Positions 42,252-50,717 of a stretch of DNA of 64,000 nucleotides are shown in pieces. Every line of letters starts with the position of its first letter. The stretch's first letter is position 1. The position numbers and the translations under genes were made by a program. The stretch covers positions 1 through 64,000 of the forward strand of contig NZ_VKKY01000002.1 in the NCBI RefSeq assembly GCF_008271695.1, read 5' to 3'. The notes beneath the pieces are model-generated. The model was not told the DNA's origin, made no database searches, and worked only from the letters and a program-made list of their open reading frames with translations. This DNA comes from Rufibacter hautae (GTDB taxonomy: Bacteria; Bacteroidota; Bacteroidia; Cytophagales; Hymenobacteraceae).

Positions 42252-43331
42252 ATGATTAACTCCCACGAGTTTTGCAAAGCCTTACTAGAACAAACCGGTT
42301 TGAGTTTGTTCGGCTACGACACAGGCTCACATAAATTCGTGTACCTGAGCCCTGCTTTCAAAGAGATTTTCAAGTTTCAAGAGGATCAGTCAGACATTGC
42401 TGCCCTGCTGAGCAAGGTTCACCCAGATGACCAGGAGCACGTCATTAAAAACCTGACCGAAGCCCAGGAACCAGGCATTTGTCCGGAAATTGAGTTCCGG
42501 ATCAGGTTCACCGGTCAGTCAGAGCAGTGGGTGTGCCTTCGGCCTACTTTGCTGGAGCAAAGCACCGGTGAGCGCTTGATCATTGGGCACGCAGAAGACA
42601 TCTCTATCCGACGCCAATACAACGACAACCTCAAGAAGTACTCCAACAAGAAAAACTCCGTCCTGAACATCCTTTCCCATGACCTGGCCGGGCCAATGGG
42701 CATGATCCATAACCTGGCAGAAATCCTGGTAGAGCAATTAGGCGATAGAGCCGATGAAGATGCCTTGGAAATCATTCAGCTGATTGACAAAAGCAGCCAG
42801 AACGGTACCCGCCTCATCCAGGAGTTTATGAAAAAAGAATTTCTGGAGTCTGCCCAAACAGAGGTCATTACCCGGCGGGTGAATCTGGTGGAGAAGTTCA
42901 GGGAGGCCATTGTGGAGTACCAGAGAGCCGAGGGAAAGGTGCTGCACGTGCAGGTTGATTTCACACCGGCCCAGGAGGAAGTCTACGCCCAAATAGATGA
43001 CATCAAATTTCTGCAAGCCATCAGCAACCTGATCTCTAATGCCCTGAAGTTTACGCCAGACGGGGGAAGCATCACTGTTGGCTTGGAGGAGAAAAACGAC
43101 CAGATTCTGATCACCGTCTCTGATACCGGGGTAGGTATTCCTAAAAAGTACCATGCCACGCTGTTTGATGAGTTCACCAAGGCCCGCCGCCCCGGTCTCA
43201 AAGGAGAGCCATCGGTGGGGTTGGGCATGTCCATTATCAAGACCATTGTAGAATGGCACCACGGACAAATCTCGTTTGAGAGCGCAGAAGGCAAGGGCAC
43301 CACCTTCTACATCACCCTTCCCAAAGCTTGA
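42252..43331 (+). CDS. PAS sensor histidine kinase, divergent member of the cluster
   Basis: This 359-residue soluble kinase is transcribed away from the two kinase/receiver pairs. The N-terminal PAS domain (residues of about 10-125) begins LLEQTGLSLFGYDTGSHKFVYLSPAFK and includes KVHPDDQEHV. The histidine box is VLNILSHDLAGPMGMI with His143, and the catalytic domain includes ISNLISNALKFTPDGG, DTGVGIP and GLGMSIIKTIVEWHHG. It is only distantly related to the other two kinases (different His box). No receiver gene follows it, so it may use one of the neighbouring receivers. A P element begins 6 bp after its stop. Confidence 0.88.
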   Translation: MINSHEFCKALLEQTGLSLFGYDTGSHKFVYLSPAFKEIFKFQEDQSDIAALLSKVHPDDQEHVIKNLTEAQEPGICPEIEFRIRFTGQSEQWVCLRPTLLEQSTGERLIIGHAEDISIRRQYNDNLKKYSNKKNSVLNILSHDLAGPMGMIHNLAEILVEQLGDRADEDALEIIQLIDKSSQNGTRLIQEFMKKEFLESAQTEVITRRVNLVEKFREAIVEYQRAEGKVLHVQVDFTPAQEEVYAQIDDIKFLQAISNLISNALKFTPDGGSITVGLEEKNDQILITVSDTGVGIPKKYHATLFDEFTKARRPGLKGEPSVGLGMSIIKTIVEWHHGQISFESAEGKGTTFYITLPKA

Positions 43332-43336
43332 TTCCT

Positions 43337-43372
43337 GTTTTTAAAGCATTTTCTGAAAACTAGCCTCAAAGC
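43337..43372. repeat. P element copy 16
   Basis: GTTTTTAAAGCATTTTC to AACTAGCCTCAAAGC, 6 bp after the kinase stop. Confidence 0.55.
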
Positions 43373-43994
43373 TTAGTTTGCCTTGGTATGGCCTATGTTT
43401 TTTTGATTCCTTCCCTCTGTTTGTATTCACACGCCACTTTCTTAAAAGCATACGAAGCGTTAGGTTTGTATTCAAGCCTATTTCGGGGCTTAATTGGTTT
43501 AATTGCTTCAAATGTATACAGCAGAGTGGCCGTATAAGATTTTGTTATTCTCGTCTCATCTCAGGTAAATACTTGTAATAAAAGGTTCTATAAGCCTAAA
43601 GTTAGCCTTCTTTCTTTTTAACTATTTAAATAGGTTGATTCTGTCATTAAGTCACTTGATTTTAAGCTATTTATCTAAAACAAGGCGAAAAACACCATGC
43701 GTATAGCGTAATTACGAAGCTAATTTGCAGTAAATACGGTTTTTTAAGTGCATACCCTTAAATTTCACCTGTTCTTCAACTCTCTTTTTTAGGCTCGCGT
43801 ATTTCTCCAAAACTGGTAAATTATTTAGAACAATTACCAGAACAGTTTTCTTAAACATCACGGAGCCTTTTGAGCATTGCCCCCTAATCTTTAGTGCTCT
43901 ACTAAGGAATAAAGTACCTGTTTTACTGTCATGAATATGCCTAAATCCATGATAGATAAAGCATTGCTTTGCTCTGGTTCAAACGTTTATACGA
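43373..43994. other. Long gap upstream of the GH1/RmlD fusion gene
   Basis: This 622-bp AT-rich stretch has no supported gene; an open frame at 43378-43578 has no motif and no start context. No perfect TANNTTTG box with a -33 partner was found. The length suggests a long leader or complex control of the downstream gene, but nothing specific can be read. Confidence 0.5.
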
Positions 43995-46343
43995 ATGGAG
44001 AAAAGCGAAAATCTGAACCCTTGTTTCCCAGAAGTTTGGGCAGGTTTAGAGTGTACCGTAAACCGGGTAGGAGATGAATACCTGGACCAGATGCAATTGA
44101 ACGGCCATGCCCTGCGCGAAGAAGACATTGCCTTGTTTGGCTCCATCGGGGTGAAGAAGATGCGCTATCCGCTGCTGTGGGAATTAACCGCCCCCAACGG
44201 ACCCGCTACCGCTGACTGGACTTGGGGCGACCGCCGCATGCAGTTGCTGCAGGAACATAACATCACGCCCATTCTTGGACTCGTGCACCACGGCAGCGGC
44301 CCCATGCACACTAACCTGGCAGACCCGTCCTTCCCCGAGGGAGTAGCCGAATACGCCCGTGCGGTGGCAGAACGCTATCCCTGGGTGGAGTACTTTACCC
44401 CGGTTAATGAACCACTTACCACCGCCCGCTTCAGCGGACTGTACGGGCACTGGTACCCGCACGGCAGAGACGGCAAGACCTTCGGGTTAACCTTGCTGCA
44501 CCAATGCAAAGCCACGGTGTTGGCCATGCGCGCCATCCGGGAAGTCATTCCGCATGCCAAACTGGTGCAAACCGAGGATTTAGGCAAAACCTACAGCACC
44601 CCGCTGCTGGCCTACCAGGCCAAACTGGACAATGACCGCCGTTGGACCAGCCTGGACCTGCTCACCGGCACCCTTACCCCAGAGCATTCCATGTGGCAGT
44701 ACTTCGTGAACAACGGCATCCCGGAAGAAGACCTGCAATGGTTCAGAGACAATCCGTGCCCGCCAGACATCATCGGGATCAACCATTATCCCACCAGTGA
44801 GCGCTACCTGGATGAAAACTTGGCTGGTTTCCCTGAGTGGACGCACGGCGGGAACGGTATCCATGAGTACGCCGATGTGGAGGCCCTGCGCGTGAAAACC
44901 GAAGATCCGGCCGGCTTTTACTCAGGCCACAAGGTCTTGCTGCGCGAAGCCTGGGAACGCTACGGTTTGCCTATCTCGGTGACCGAGGTGCACATCTGCG
45001 GCGCCCGCGAAGAGCAGGTGCAATGGTTCAAGCACGTCTGGGATTCCTGCACCAATTTGAAAAAAGAAGGTGTAAACGTGGTAGGCGTAGCTGCTTGGTC
45101 CTTACTGGGCACCTTTGACTGGGTGAACCTGGTGACCCGCGCCGACGGCTACTATGAACCCGGCGTGTTTGACGTACGCGGACCGGTGCCAAGACCAACC
45201 GCCCTGGCCAAAATGCTGACCAAACTGGCTAAAGGAGAGGAGTACAACCATCCCTTGTTCCATCTGCCCGGCTGGTGGCAACGCCCAGACCGCTATTTCT
45301 ACCCGTTCACGGACGAAGCCAAACACGCCGAGTTGTTCCTGAACCGCGAAGAAAACCGGTTTGGCCGGGGCACCAAGTCGGTGTGGCGCCTGAACTGGAA
45401 CCCCATCTATGAAACCGAGACCATCCCAGACGGCGACGGCTTGACGGAGAAAGAGGTACTCCATCTGGAAGACACCACGCGACCTATCCTCATCACAGGT
45501 GCCACCGGTACGCTGGGGAGTGCGTTTGCCCGGCTCTGCGGAGACCGCCACATTCCGTACCGGTTGGTGGGTCGCAAGCAGCTGAACATCGCTGATCCGT
45601 TCTCCATCGAGCGGGCCATGAACTACTACAACCCCTGGGCGGTAATCAACGCGGCCGGGTACGTGAAAATTGACGAAGCCGAAGAAGACTGCGAAGCCTG
45701 CCATCTGGTGAACGCGCACGGCGCCATGCTGCTGGCCGCTACCTGCCAGAAAAGAGGCGTCCAGTACCTAACCTTCTCGTCTGACCTGGTGTTTGACGGC
45801 TTGAAACAGGAGCCTTACCTGGAAAGCGATGCCGTGAACCCCCTGAACGTGTATGGCAAAAGCAAAGCGCAGGCCGAGAAATACGTGCAGGACATGAACC
45901 CCGAGGCGTTGATCGTGCGCACCAGTTCGTTTTTCGGGCCTTGGGACGAGTTCAATTTCCTGACCCTCATGATCAACCAACTGGCCAAAGGAAATACCTT
46001 CCTGGCCCCCGAGGACATCATTATCTCGCCCACCTACGTGCCCGATCTGGTAAATGCCTGCCTTGACCTGTTGGTAGACGAAGAATCAGGAATCTGGCAC
46101 TTGACCAATGAAGGTGAGTTGTCCTGGGCAGACCTGGCCCGGAAAGCCGCCGAGATCACCGGCCTGGACCCTAACCTGGTGCAAGGGTTCTCCGCGAATG
46201 AGTGGCAAGGGCACCAAGCCCCTCGGCCAAGGTACAGTGCCTTGAGCAGTGAGCGCGGCCAGATCCTGCCTCAGTTAGAAGATGCTTTGATGCGCTACGC
46301 CAACCGCATGAAGTGGGCCAACCGAATTACCGTTTCCGCCTGA
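43995..46343 (+). CDS. Fusion of a GH1 glycosidase-like domain and an RmlD-like sugar-nucleotide reductase
   Basis: This 782-residue cytoplasmic protein (no signal peptide) joins two enzyme domains. Residues of about 12-430 form a family 1 glycosidase-like barrel: the acid/base Glu139 is in FTPVNEPLTT and the nucleophile Glu331 in ISVTEVHICG, so both catalytic glutamates appear intact, although overall similarity to beta-glucosidases seems low. Residues of about 496-775 resemble dTDP-4-dehydrorhamnose reductase (RmlD): the NAD(P) motif TGATGTLGSAF (501-511), FSSDLVFDG and the YxxxK pair Tyr620/Lys624. RmlD makes dTDP-rhamnose; whether this domain does so is unknown. There is no rml cluster around it. 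The last four codons and the TGA stop lie in a P element. Confidence 0.85.
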   Translation: MEKSENLNPCFPEVWAGLECTVNRVGDEYLDQMQLNGHALREEDIALFGSIGVKKMRYPLLWELTAPNGPATADWTWGDRRMQLLQEHNITPILGLVHHGSGPMHTNLADPSFPEGVAEYARAVAERYPWVEYFTPVNEPLTTARFSGLYGHWYPHGRDGKTFGLTLLHQCKATVLAMRAIREVIPHAKLVQTEDLGKTYSTPLLAYQAKLDNDRRWTSLDLLTGTLTPEHSMWQYFVNNGIPEEDLQWFRDNPCPPDIIGINHYPTSERYLDENLAGFPEWTHGGNGIHEYADVEALRVKTEDPAGFYSGHKVLLREAWERYGLPISVTEVHICGAREEQVQWFKHVWDSCTNLKKEGVNVVGVAAWSLLGTFDWVNLVTRADGYYEPGVFDVRGPVPRPTALAKMLTKLAKGEEYNHPLFHLPGWWQRPDRYFYPFTDEAKHAELFLNREENRFGRGTKSVWRLNWNPIYETETIPDGDGLTEKEVLHLEDTTRPILITGATGTLGSAFARLCGDRHIPYRLVGRKQLNIADPFSIERAMNYYNPWAVINAAGYVKIDEAEEDCEACHLVNAHGAMLLAATCQKRGVQYLTFSSDLVFDGLKQEPYLESDAVNPLNVYGKSKAQAEKYVQDMNPEALIVRTSSFFGPWDEFNFLTLMINQLAKGNTFLAPEDIIISPTYVPDLVNACLDLLVDEESGIWHLTNEGELSWADLARKAAEITGLDPNLVQGFSANEWQGHQAPRPRYSALSSERGQILPQLEDALMRYANRMKWANRITVSA

Positions 46344-46366
46344 TTTTGAAAAAACAGGCGGTAAAC
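46332..46366. repeat. P element copy 17, containing a stop codon
   Basis: GTTTCCGCCTGATTTTG to AACAGGCGGTAAAC; CCGCCTG pairs with CAGGCGG. The TGA in GCCTGATTTT is the stop of the GH1/RmlD fusion. Its orientation appears opposite to most copies (CCGTTT at the left end). Confidence 0.65.
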
Positions 46367-46404
46367 CAGGAAGATAGATATTTGGGTTTGTTGGTGTGTA
46401 GAGG

Positions 46405-46435
46405 AGAACACCCTTCTGTAGCAGGAGGGTGTTCT
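46405..46435 (+). terminator. Terminator of the fusion gene
   Basis: AGAACACCCT (46405-46414) pairs with AGGGTGTTCT (46426-46435) and is followed by TTTATTTC, 61 bp after the stop. Confidence 0.85.
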
Positions 46436-46490
46436 TTTATTTCAATCCAAGGCACCACCAGTGTTCCCAAAACAGGAAGTCCAAATCTCT

Positions 46491-46527
46491 GTTTTAAAGC
46501 TGATTTGAGAAAAGCGGACCTTAAACG
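46491..46527. repeat. P element copy 18
   Basis: GTTTTAAAGCTGATTT to GCGGACCTTAAACG, 12 bp before the stop of the minus-strand outer-membrane protein gene. Confidence 0.65.
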
Positions 46528-46539
46528 CGCAAGGCACTT

Positions 46540-47139
46540 TTAGGGAGCAATGGTTTTGTCTTTCTCTTTAAGCCAGTAGCGCACGCCAAAAGACAGCGTC
46601 ATGATGTTGGGGTAACCGGGCACAAACGAGGTGGAGAAATCGGCGCGGTCAGAGAGGCGGTAATTGTACTCAAACTCGCCGGCGTACCACACCATCTTGT
46701 ACTGCCATTTGTCATTGGGGTCACCCCCAAAGAAGGAAGTGGAAAAATTATAGCCAGGCAGGTCAGACCAGTTGCGGCGGTAGACCAGGGTAGGGCCCAT
46801 CCCGCCGTTCAGCGAATGGCGGCCAATCTGGAACACCACCGCCCGCAGCCCCAGATGGGTAAACCCCGCGAACTGCATGGCGCAGTCGGCATACAGGGCC
46901 TGGATGGCTTTGAAAGACAGTTTATCAGGGATGATGAACTGCTCATAGCCCACGCTGGCGCCAACATTCAACACCAGATAGCCTTTGCCATCGGGGTTCA
47001 GGGGCATCAGTTCGGCATTGTCGTCGCCTTTGGGATGCAGGGTAAGCCCGAAGTACTTGAAATTAAGGTTCCGCTTGTATTGCGCCTGGGCCAGGAAAGA
47101 ACCCAAGACCAGGAACGCAAGTAGTGTCCATTTTTTCAT
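46540..47139 (-). CDS. Probable outer-membrane beta-barrel protein
   Basis: This exported 199-residue protein has a signal peptide ending LAQAQ (about residue 20) and a mature part of alternating polar and hydrophobic beta-strand segments. Examples are LVLNVGASVGYEQF, HLGLRAVVFQIG, WQYKMVWYAGEFEYNYRL and IMTLSFGVRYWL. The last strand ends close to the C-terminus with aromatic residues, as expected for an outer-membrane barrel. I do not recognise the family. The gene is convergent with the GH1/RmlD fusion and has a 419-bp gap upstream. Confidence 0.7.
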   Translation of the reverse strand: MKKWTLLAFLVLGSFLAQAQYKRNLNFKYFGLTLHPKGDDNAELMPLNPDGKGYLVLNVGASVGYEQFIIPDKLSFKAIQALYADCAMQFAGFTHLGLRAVVFQIGRHSLNGGMGPTLVYRRNWSDLPGYNFSTSFFGGDPNDKWQYKMVWYAGEFEYNYRLSDRADFSTSFVPGYPNIMTLSFGVRYWLKEKDKTIAP

Positions 47140-47558
47140 TGTAAGGCTATATACGGCAATTGGGGCAATTTGCTAAAATCAGGTGGAAAACGCCGCCCCG
47201 CTACAACTAAGAATTGCCCTATGGGTAAAAGATAATAGCACCTGAAAAGTACCAAATCACCCACAAACCTTTGTCTAATTTGCGTTTTTCAGACGATTGT
47301 CCTCTTGTTTCATGGTGGTGGTTTCTCCAAAGAAAATGAACCATCAGGTAGCTAGCAGAAGAGACGATGTAATGTGCTGGTGATGAGAAATCTACAGCTT
47401 GAATTTGCAGGTGATGATCCTTGCGTTTGGTGCTTCCCTATGAACCTGTTTTGGCAAGATGAAGAAGAGAAAGACGTTTTTGTAAGTATTCTGCCTATTT
47501 TACGACTAATGTAGAGACATTGCAGGCCAGCTTAAGGTCCTGAATTGATTCATTTATT
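47140..47558. other. Divergent gap before sppA
   Basis: This 419-bp stretch lies between divergent genes. It contains a right-half remnant of a P element (AAAATCAGGTGGAAAACGCC, 47174-47193) but no left half. No gene or clear promoter is visible. Confidence 0.5.
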
Positions 47559-49328
47559 ATGCGACAGTTTTTAAAGTTTGTACTGGCCACCGTGGTTGGC
47601 TTGTTTTTATTTGGCGTGGTGAGTTTCCTCATCGTGTTGGGCATTGCCGCGGCGGCGTCCTCAGGTGACGAGGTGAGCATTGCAGAGGGATCTGTGCTGG
47701 AGCTCAAGTTGGGCCAGCCAGTGGTGGAGCGGGCGCCCCGAAGTCCGTTCGCCGATCTGGGCATGGAGGAGGTGTTTGGGCAGGAGGGCATCGGGTTAGA
47801 TGAGATCAAAGCCTCCATCAAGAAGGCCAAAGCCGATGACAACATCAAAGGTATTTTCCTGAACCTGGATCTGCTGCAGGCGGGCATGGCTTCGGTAGAG
47901 GAAATCCGCAACGCGCTGCTGGACTTCAAGAAATCAAAGAAGTTTGTGGTGGCTTACAGCGAGTTCTCCACCGAGAAAGCCTATTACCTGGCCTCCGTGG
48001 CCGATAGATTCTACCTGAACCCACAGGGAACCATGGAACTGAACGGCCTCAGCTCTGAGGTGATGTTCTTCAAGGGCACCCTGGAGAAACTGGACCTGCA
48101 GCCGTACATCTTCAAAGTAGGGGAGTACAAGAGTGCCGTAGAACCTTTCATCCTGGACAAGATGAGCGAACCCAGCCGCGAGCAGACGCAGTCTTTCCTG
48201 AACTCTTTGAATGATTTCATGCTGCAGAACATAGCCACCGCGCGCAAGAAAAGCCTGGCAGAGATGAAAAACCTCTCAGATTCCATGCTGGTGCACAACG
48301 CCAAAGATGCCCTGCGGTACGGTTTGGTGACCCACCTGGGCTACTATGACGAGGCCACCGATTTCATGAAGTCCAAAACCGGCGTGAAGAAGGATAAAGA
48401 ACTGAAACTGGTGAACCTGGGTACCTACAAAAAAGCCACCGACCCAGAGAAGAAATCGGGCTCGTCTTCGAATAAAATTGCGATAATCTACGCCTCCGGC
48501 GATATTGTGGGCGGTAAAGGCGATGATGAGTCCATTGGCGGCCAGGGCATGTCAGAAGCCATCCGGAAAGCGCGCCTGGATAAAAACGTGAAGGCGGTGG
48601 TGCTGCGCATCAACTCGCCCGGCGGCAGTTCCCTGGCCTCAGACGTGATCTGGCGCGAGGTCATGCTCACCAGAAAAGTGAAGCCCATCATTGCCTCCAT
48701 GTCTGACGTGGCCGCTTCGGGCGGATATTACATCGCCATGGCCTGCGATACCATTGTGGCGCACCCTACCACCATCACCGGTAGCATCGGGGTGTTTGGC
48801 ATGATGGTCAACTCAGAGAACTTCCTCAAAAACAAACTGGGCATCACCACCGACCGCGTGAAAACCGGTAAGTTCTCAGACGTGCCCACTGTGACCCGCG
48901 CCATGACGCCGTACGAGAAAATGCACATTCAACGCGAGGTAGAGCGCATTTACGATGACTTCACCACCAAAGCCGCCCAGTCACGGCACATGCCTGTGGC
49001 CGATCTGCGGAAAGTGGCCTCCGGCCGCGTTTGGTCGGGCATCGAGGCGAAGCAGAGAGGGCTGGTGGACGTGATGGGCGGGCTGGACCAGGCCATTGCC
49101 ATTGCCGCCAGAAAAGCCAAACTGAAGGAAGGCGACTACCGCCTGCGCACACTACCCGCGCAGAAATCGTTTATGGACAACCTGTTCTCAGACACCGAGT
49201 CCCAGATGAAGGCGTACTTCCTGCGCAATGAACTGGGCGATATGCTGCCGTATTACCAGCAATACCAACGGGTGATGCAGATGCAGGGTATTCAGGCGCG
49301 TCTGCCGTTTGAGATTGAGATCAACTAA
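47559..49328 (+). CDS. sppA: Signal peptide peptidase SppA, long form
   Basis: SppA is an inner-membrane serine peptidase that degrades released signal peptides. The 589-residue length matches the two-domain (67K) type. A membrane anchor covers residues of about 6-32. The catalytic Lys191 is in GEYKSAVEPF in the N-terminal half and the nucleophile Ser387 in DVAASGGYYIA in the C-terminal half, the dyad layout of E. coli SppA. The segment TGSIGVFGMM follows. The start ATG follows a TTATT-rich stretch. A strong terminator lies 22 bp after the stop. Confidence 0.94.
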   Translation: MRQFLKFVLATVVGLFLFGVVSFLIVLGIAAAASSGDEVSIAEGSVLELKLGQPVVERAPRSPFADLGMEEVFGQEGIGLDEIKASIKKAKADDNIKGIFLNLDLLQAGMASVEEIRNALLDFKKSKKFVVAYSEFSTEKAYYLASVADRFYLNPQGTMELNGLSSEVMFFKGTLEKLDLQPYIFKVGEYKSAVEPFILDKMSEPSREQTQSFLNSLNDFMLQNIATARKKSLAEMKNLSDSMLVHNAKDALRYGLVTHLGYYDEATDFMKSKTGVKKDKELKLVNLGTYKKATDPEKKSGSSSNKIAIIYASGDIVGGKGDDESIGGQGMSEAIRKARLDKNVKAVVLRINSPGGSSLASDVIWREVMLTRKVKPIIASMSDVAASGGYYIAMACDTIVAHPTTITGSIGVFGMMVNSENFLKNKLGITTDRVKTGKFSDVPTVTRAMTPYEKMHIQREVERIYDDFTTKAAQSRHMPVADLRKVASGRVWSGIEAKQRGLVDVMGGLDQAIAIAARKAKLKEGDYRLRTLPAQKSFMDNLFSDTESQMKAYFLRNELGDMLPYYQQYQRVMQMQGIQARLPFEIEIN

Positions 49329-49350
49329 ATACCGGACCTTTGTTTCCCAG

Positions 49351-49376
49351 AAAAGACCGCCCCACGGCGGTCTTTT
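49351..49376 (+). terminator. Terminator of sppA
   Basis: AAAAGACCGCC (49351-49361) and GGCGGTCTTTT (49366-49376) form a perfect 11-bp stem with a 4-nt loop, followed by TCGTTTT. Confidence 0.92.
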
Positions 49377-49447
49377 TCGTTTTAAGAAAAAGCGAGCGTC
49401 TCCTTTTCCTAATTTTTTCCGACCTTGCGCCTCCCCCAAATGAACCT

Positions 49448-49483
49448 GTTTTATGGTCCTTTTCTTCAAATAAGGCTTAAAAC
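49448..49483. repeat. P element copy 19
   Basis: GTTTTATGGTCCTTTTC to AATAAGGCTTAAAAC, 119 bp after sppA (beyond its terminator) and 21 bp before the purine phosphorylase gene. Confidence 0.55.
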
Positions 49484-49504
49484 ACCTGACCAAACCCTAA
49501 AACT

Positions 49505-50323
49505 ATGATGAAGACCCTGCAAGAAGCCGCTGAGTACATTCGCCAGCAAACCTCCCAGTTTCAGCCCGATTTCGGGATTGTGCTGGGCACCGGCCTGGGC
49601 GCCCTGGTGCAAGACATTGACACAGCCTTTAGCCTTGACTACGCAGACATTCCGAATTTTCCGGTTTCCACCGTAGAGAGCCACTCCGGTAAACTGATCT
49701 TCGGGGAGCTGGGTGGCCGCAAGGTGGTGGTGATGCAAGGCCGGTTCCATTACTACGAGGGCTACACCATGGAGCAAGTGGTGTTCCCCATCCGGGTGAT
49801 GAAGTTGCTGGGCATCCAGAAGCTGTTTGTGAGCAACGCCGCCGGAGGCCTGCACCCAGACTTCAACACCTCAGACCTGATGGTCATCACCGACCACATC
49901 AACCTGCTGCCTTCGAACCCGCTCATCGGCAAAAACCTGGAGGATCTGGGCCCCCGCTTCCCCGATATGAGCGAGCCTTACAGTGACCATCTGGTGCAGC
50001 AAGCGCTGGAGATCTCGGCGGCACACGGCCTGCACGTGAGAACCGGTGTGTACGCCAGCGCTCCAGGACCCATGCTGGAAACCAAAGCCGAGTACCACTT
50101 CATCAGAACCATCGGCGCCGATGCCGTGGGCATGAGCACCGTCCCCGAGGTGATTGCCGCCGTGCACATGGACCTGCCAGTTTTCGCCGTCTCCGTCATC
50201 ACCGACCTCTGCGTGCCCGGCAAAATCAAGAAAGTAGTTCTACTGGACATCCTGGAAGCCGCCGCCAAAGCCGAACCCAACATGACGCTGCTCATCACCG
50301 AACTGATCAAGCGGCAGGAGTAA
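49505..50323 (+). CDS. Purine-nucleoside phosphorylase (class I)
   Basis: This enzyme splits purine nucleosides with phosphate to base and ribose 1-phosphate, for purine salvage. The 272-residue length is that of trimeric class I PNPs. Visible blocks are FGIVLGTGLGALV (phosphate loop), VVMQGRFHYYEGY, VSNAAGGLHPDFNTSDLMVITDHINL, ETKAEYHFIRTIGADAVGMSTVPE (base-binding Glu and Met) and VITDLCVPG. A second ATG directly follows the first; either could serve. No purine operon partner is adjacent. Confidence 0.93.
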   Translation: MMKTLQEAAEYIRQQTSQFQPDFGIVLGTGLGALVQDIDTAFSLDYADIPNFPVSTVESHSGKLIFGELGGRKVVVMQGRFHYYEGYTMEQVVFPIRVMKLLGIQKLFVSNAAGGLHPDFNTSDLMVITDHINLLPSNPLIGKNLEDLGPRFPDMSEPYSDHLVQQALEISAAHGLHVRTGVYASAPGPMLETKAEYHFIRTIGADAVGMSTVPEVIAAVHMDLPVFAVSVITDLCVPGKIKKVVLLDILEAAAKAEPNMTLLITELIKRQE

Positions 50324-50480
50324 AATAGTCCTGAGTTCTGAGTCTTAAGTCCTGAGTTATGAGTCATCATAGGGTGAGGACGATTTTCACGCCTACTTTG
50401 TGGAAGACCTTTACAAACAGCAGAGCGGAATTCCCCTCCTGGGAGGGGTAGGGGTGGGTTTACAACTTCCCACAAACCAC

Positions 50481-50528
50481 AAAAGCAGAACCGGCGTCAG
50501 AAAATCCTCTGGCGCCGGTTCTGCTTTT
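50481..50528. terminator. Terminator between convergent genes
   Basis: AAAAGCAGAACCGGCG (50481-50496) pairs perfectly with CGCCGGTTCTGCTTTT (50513-50528), continuing after a one-base bulge with CAG/CTG. It is followed by GTTTTTA on the plus strand. Confidence 0.9.
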
Positions 50529-50570
50529 GTTTTTACTGCAGGTTAAGATCTGGTAAGACAGCTTCTACGT

Positions 50571-50600
50571 GCAGATTCTCCCCTCAAGGGGAGAATCTGC
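50571..50600. repeat. Perfect 14-bp inverted repeat
   Basis: GCAGATTCTCCCCT (50571-50584) and its exact complement (50587-50600) are separated by only CA. It has no T tract, so it need not be a terminator. Confidence 0.75.
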
Positions 50601-50673
50601 CTTGAACACACGGATTTGATGTTGATGAGGGGTTGTGCACCTAAAAGCTTTTTTGCTTCCTGATCACAACGGC

Positions 50674-50710
50674 TATTTCTCGGCCTATTTCCTAAAATCA
50701 GCCTTGAAAC
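50674..50710. repeat. P element copy 20 (left arm degenerate)
   Basis: CGGCCTATTTCC, then AAAATCAGCCTTGAAAC; the left outer arm is poorly kept. It ends 7 bp before the stop of the DUF4249 gene. Confidence 0.5.
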
Positions 50711-50717
50711 GCCCTGC

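Larger units (their letters stand above)
50324..50717. other. Repeat-rich gap between the phosphorylase and DUF4249 genes
   Basis: This 394-bp region between convergent genes contains, in order: degenerate tandem CTGAGTTNTGAGTC units (50331-50365), a CCCCTCCTGGGAGGGG palindrome related to R-A (50436-50451), a strong terminator (50481-50528), a 30-bp palindrome (50571-50600) and a P element (50674-50710). No gene is supported. Confidence 0.7.

Noticed and set aside
43378-43578. 66-residue open frame upstream of the GH1/RmlD fusion
   Set aside because: Phe- and Arg-rich without motif, begins just after a P element and lacks a promoter or ribosome-binding site. Treated as non-coding.
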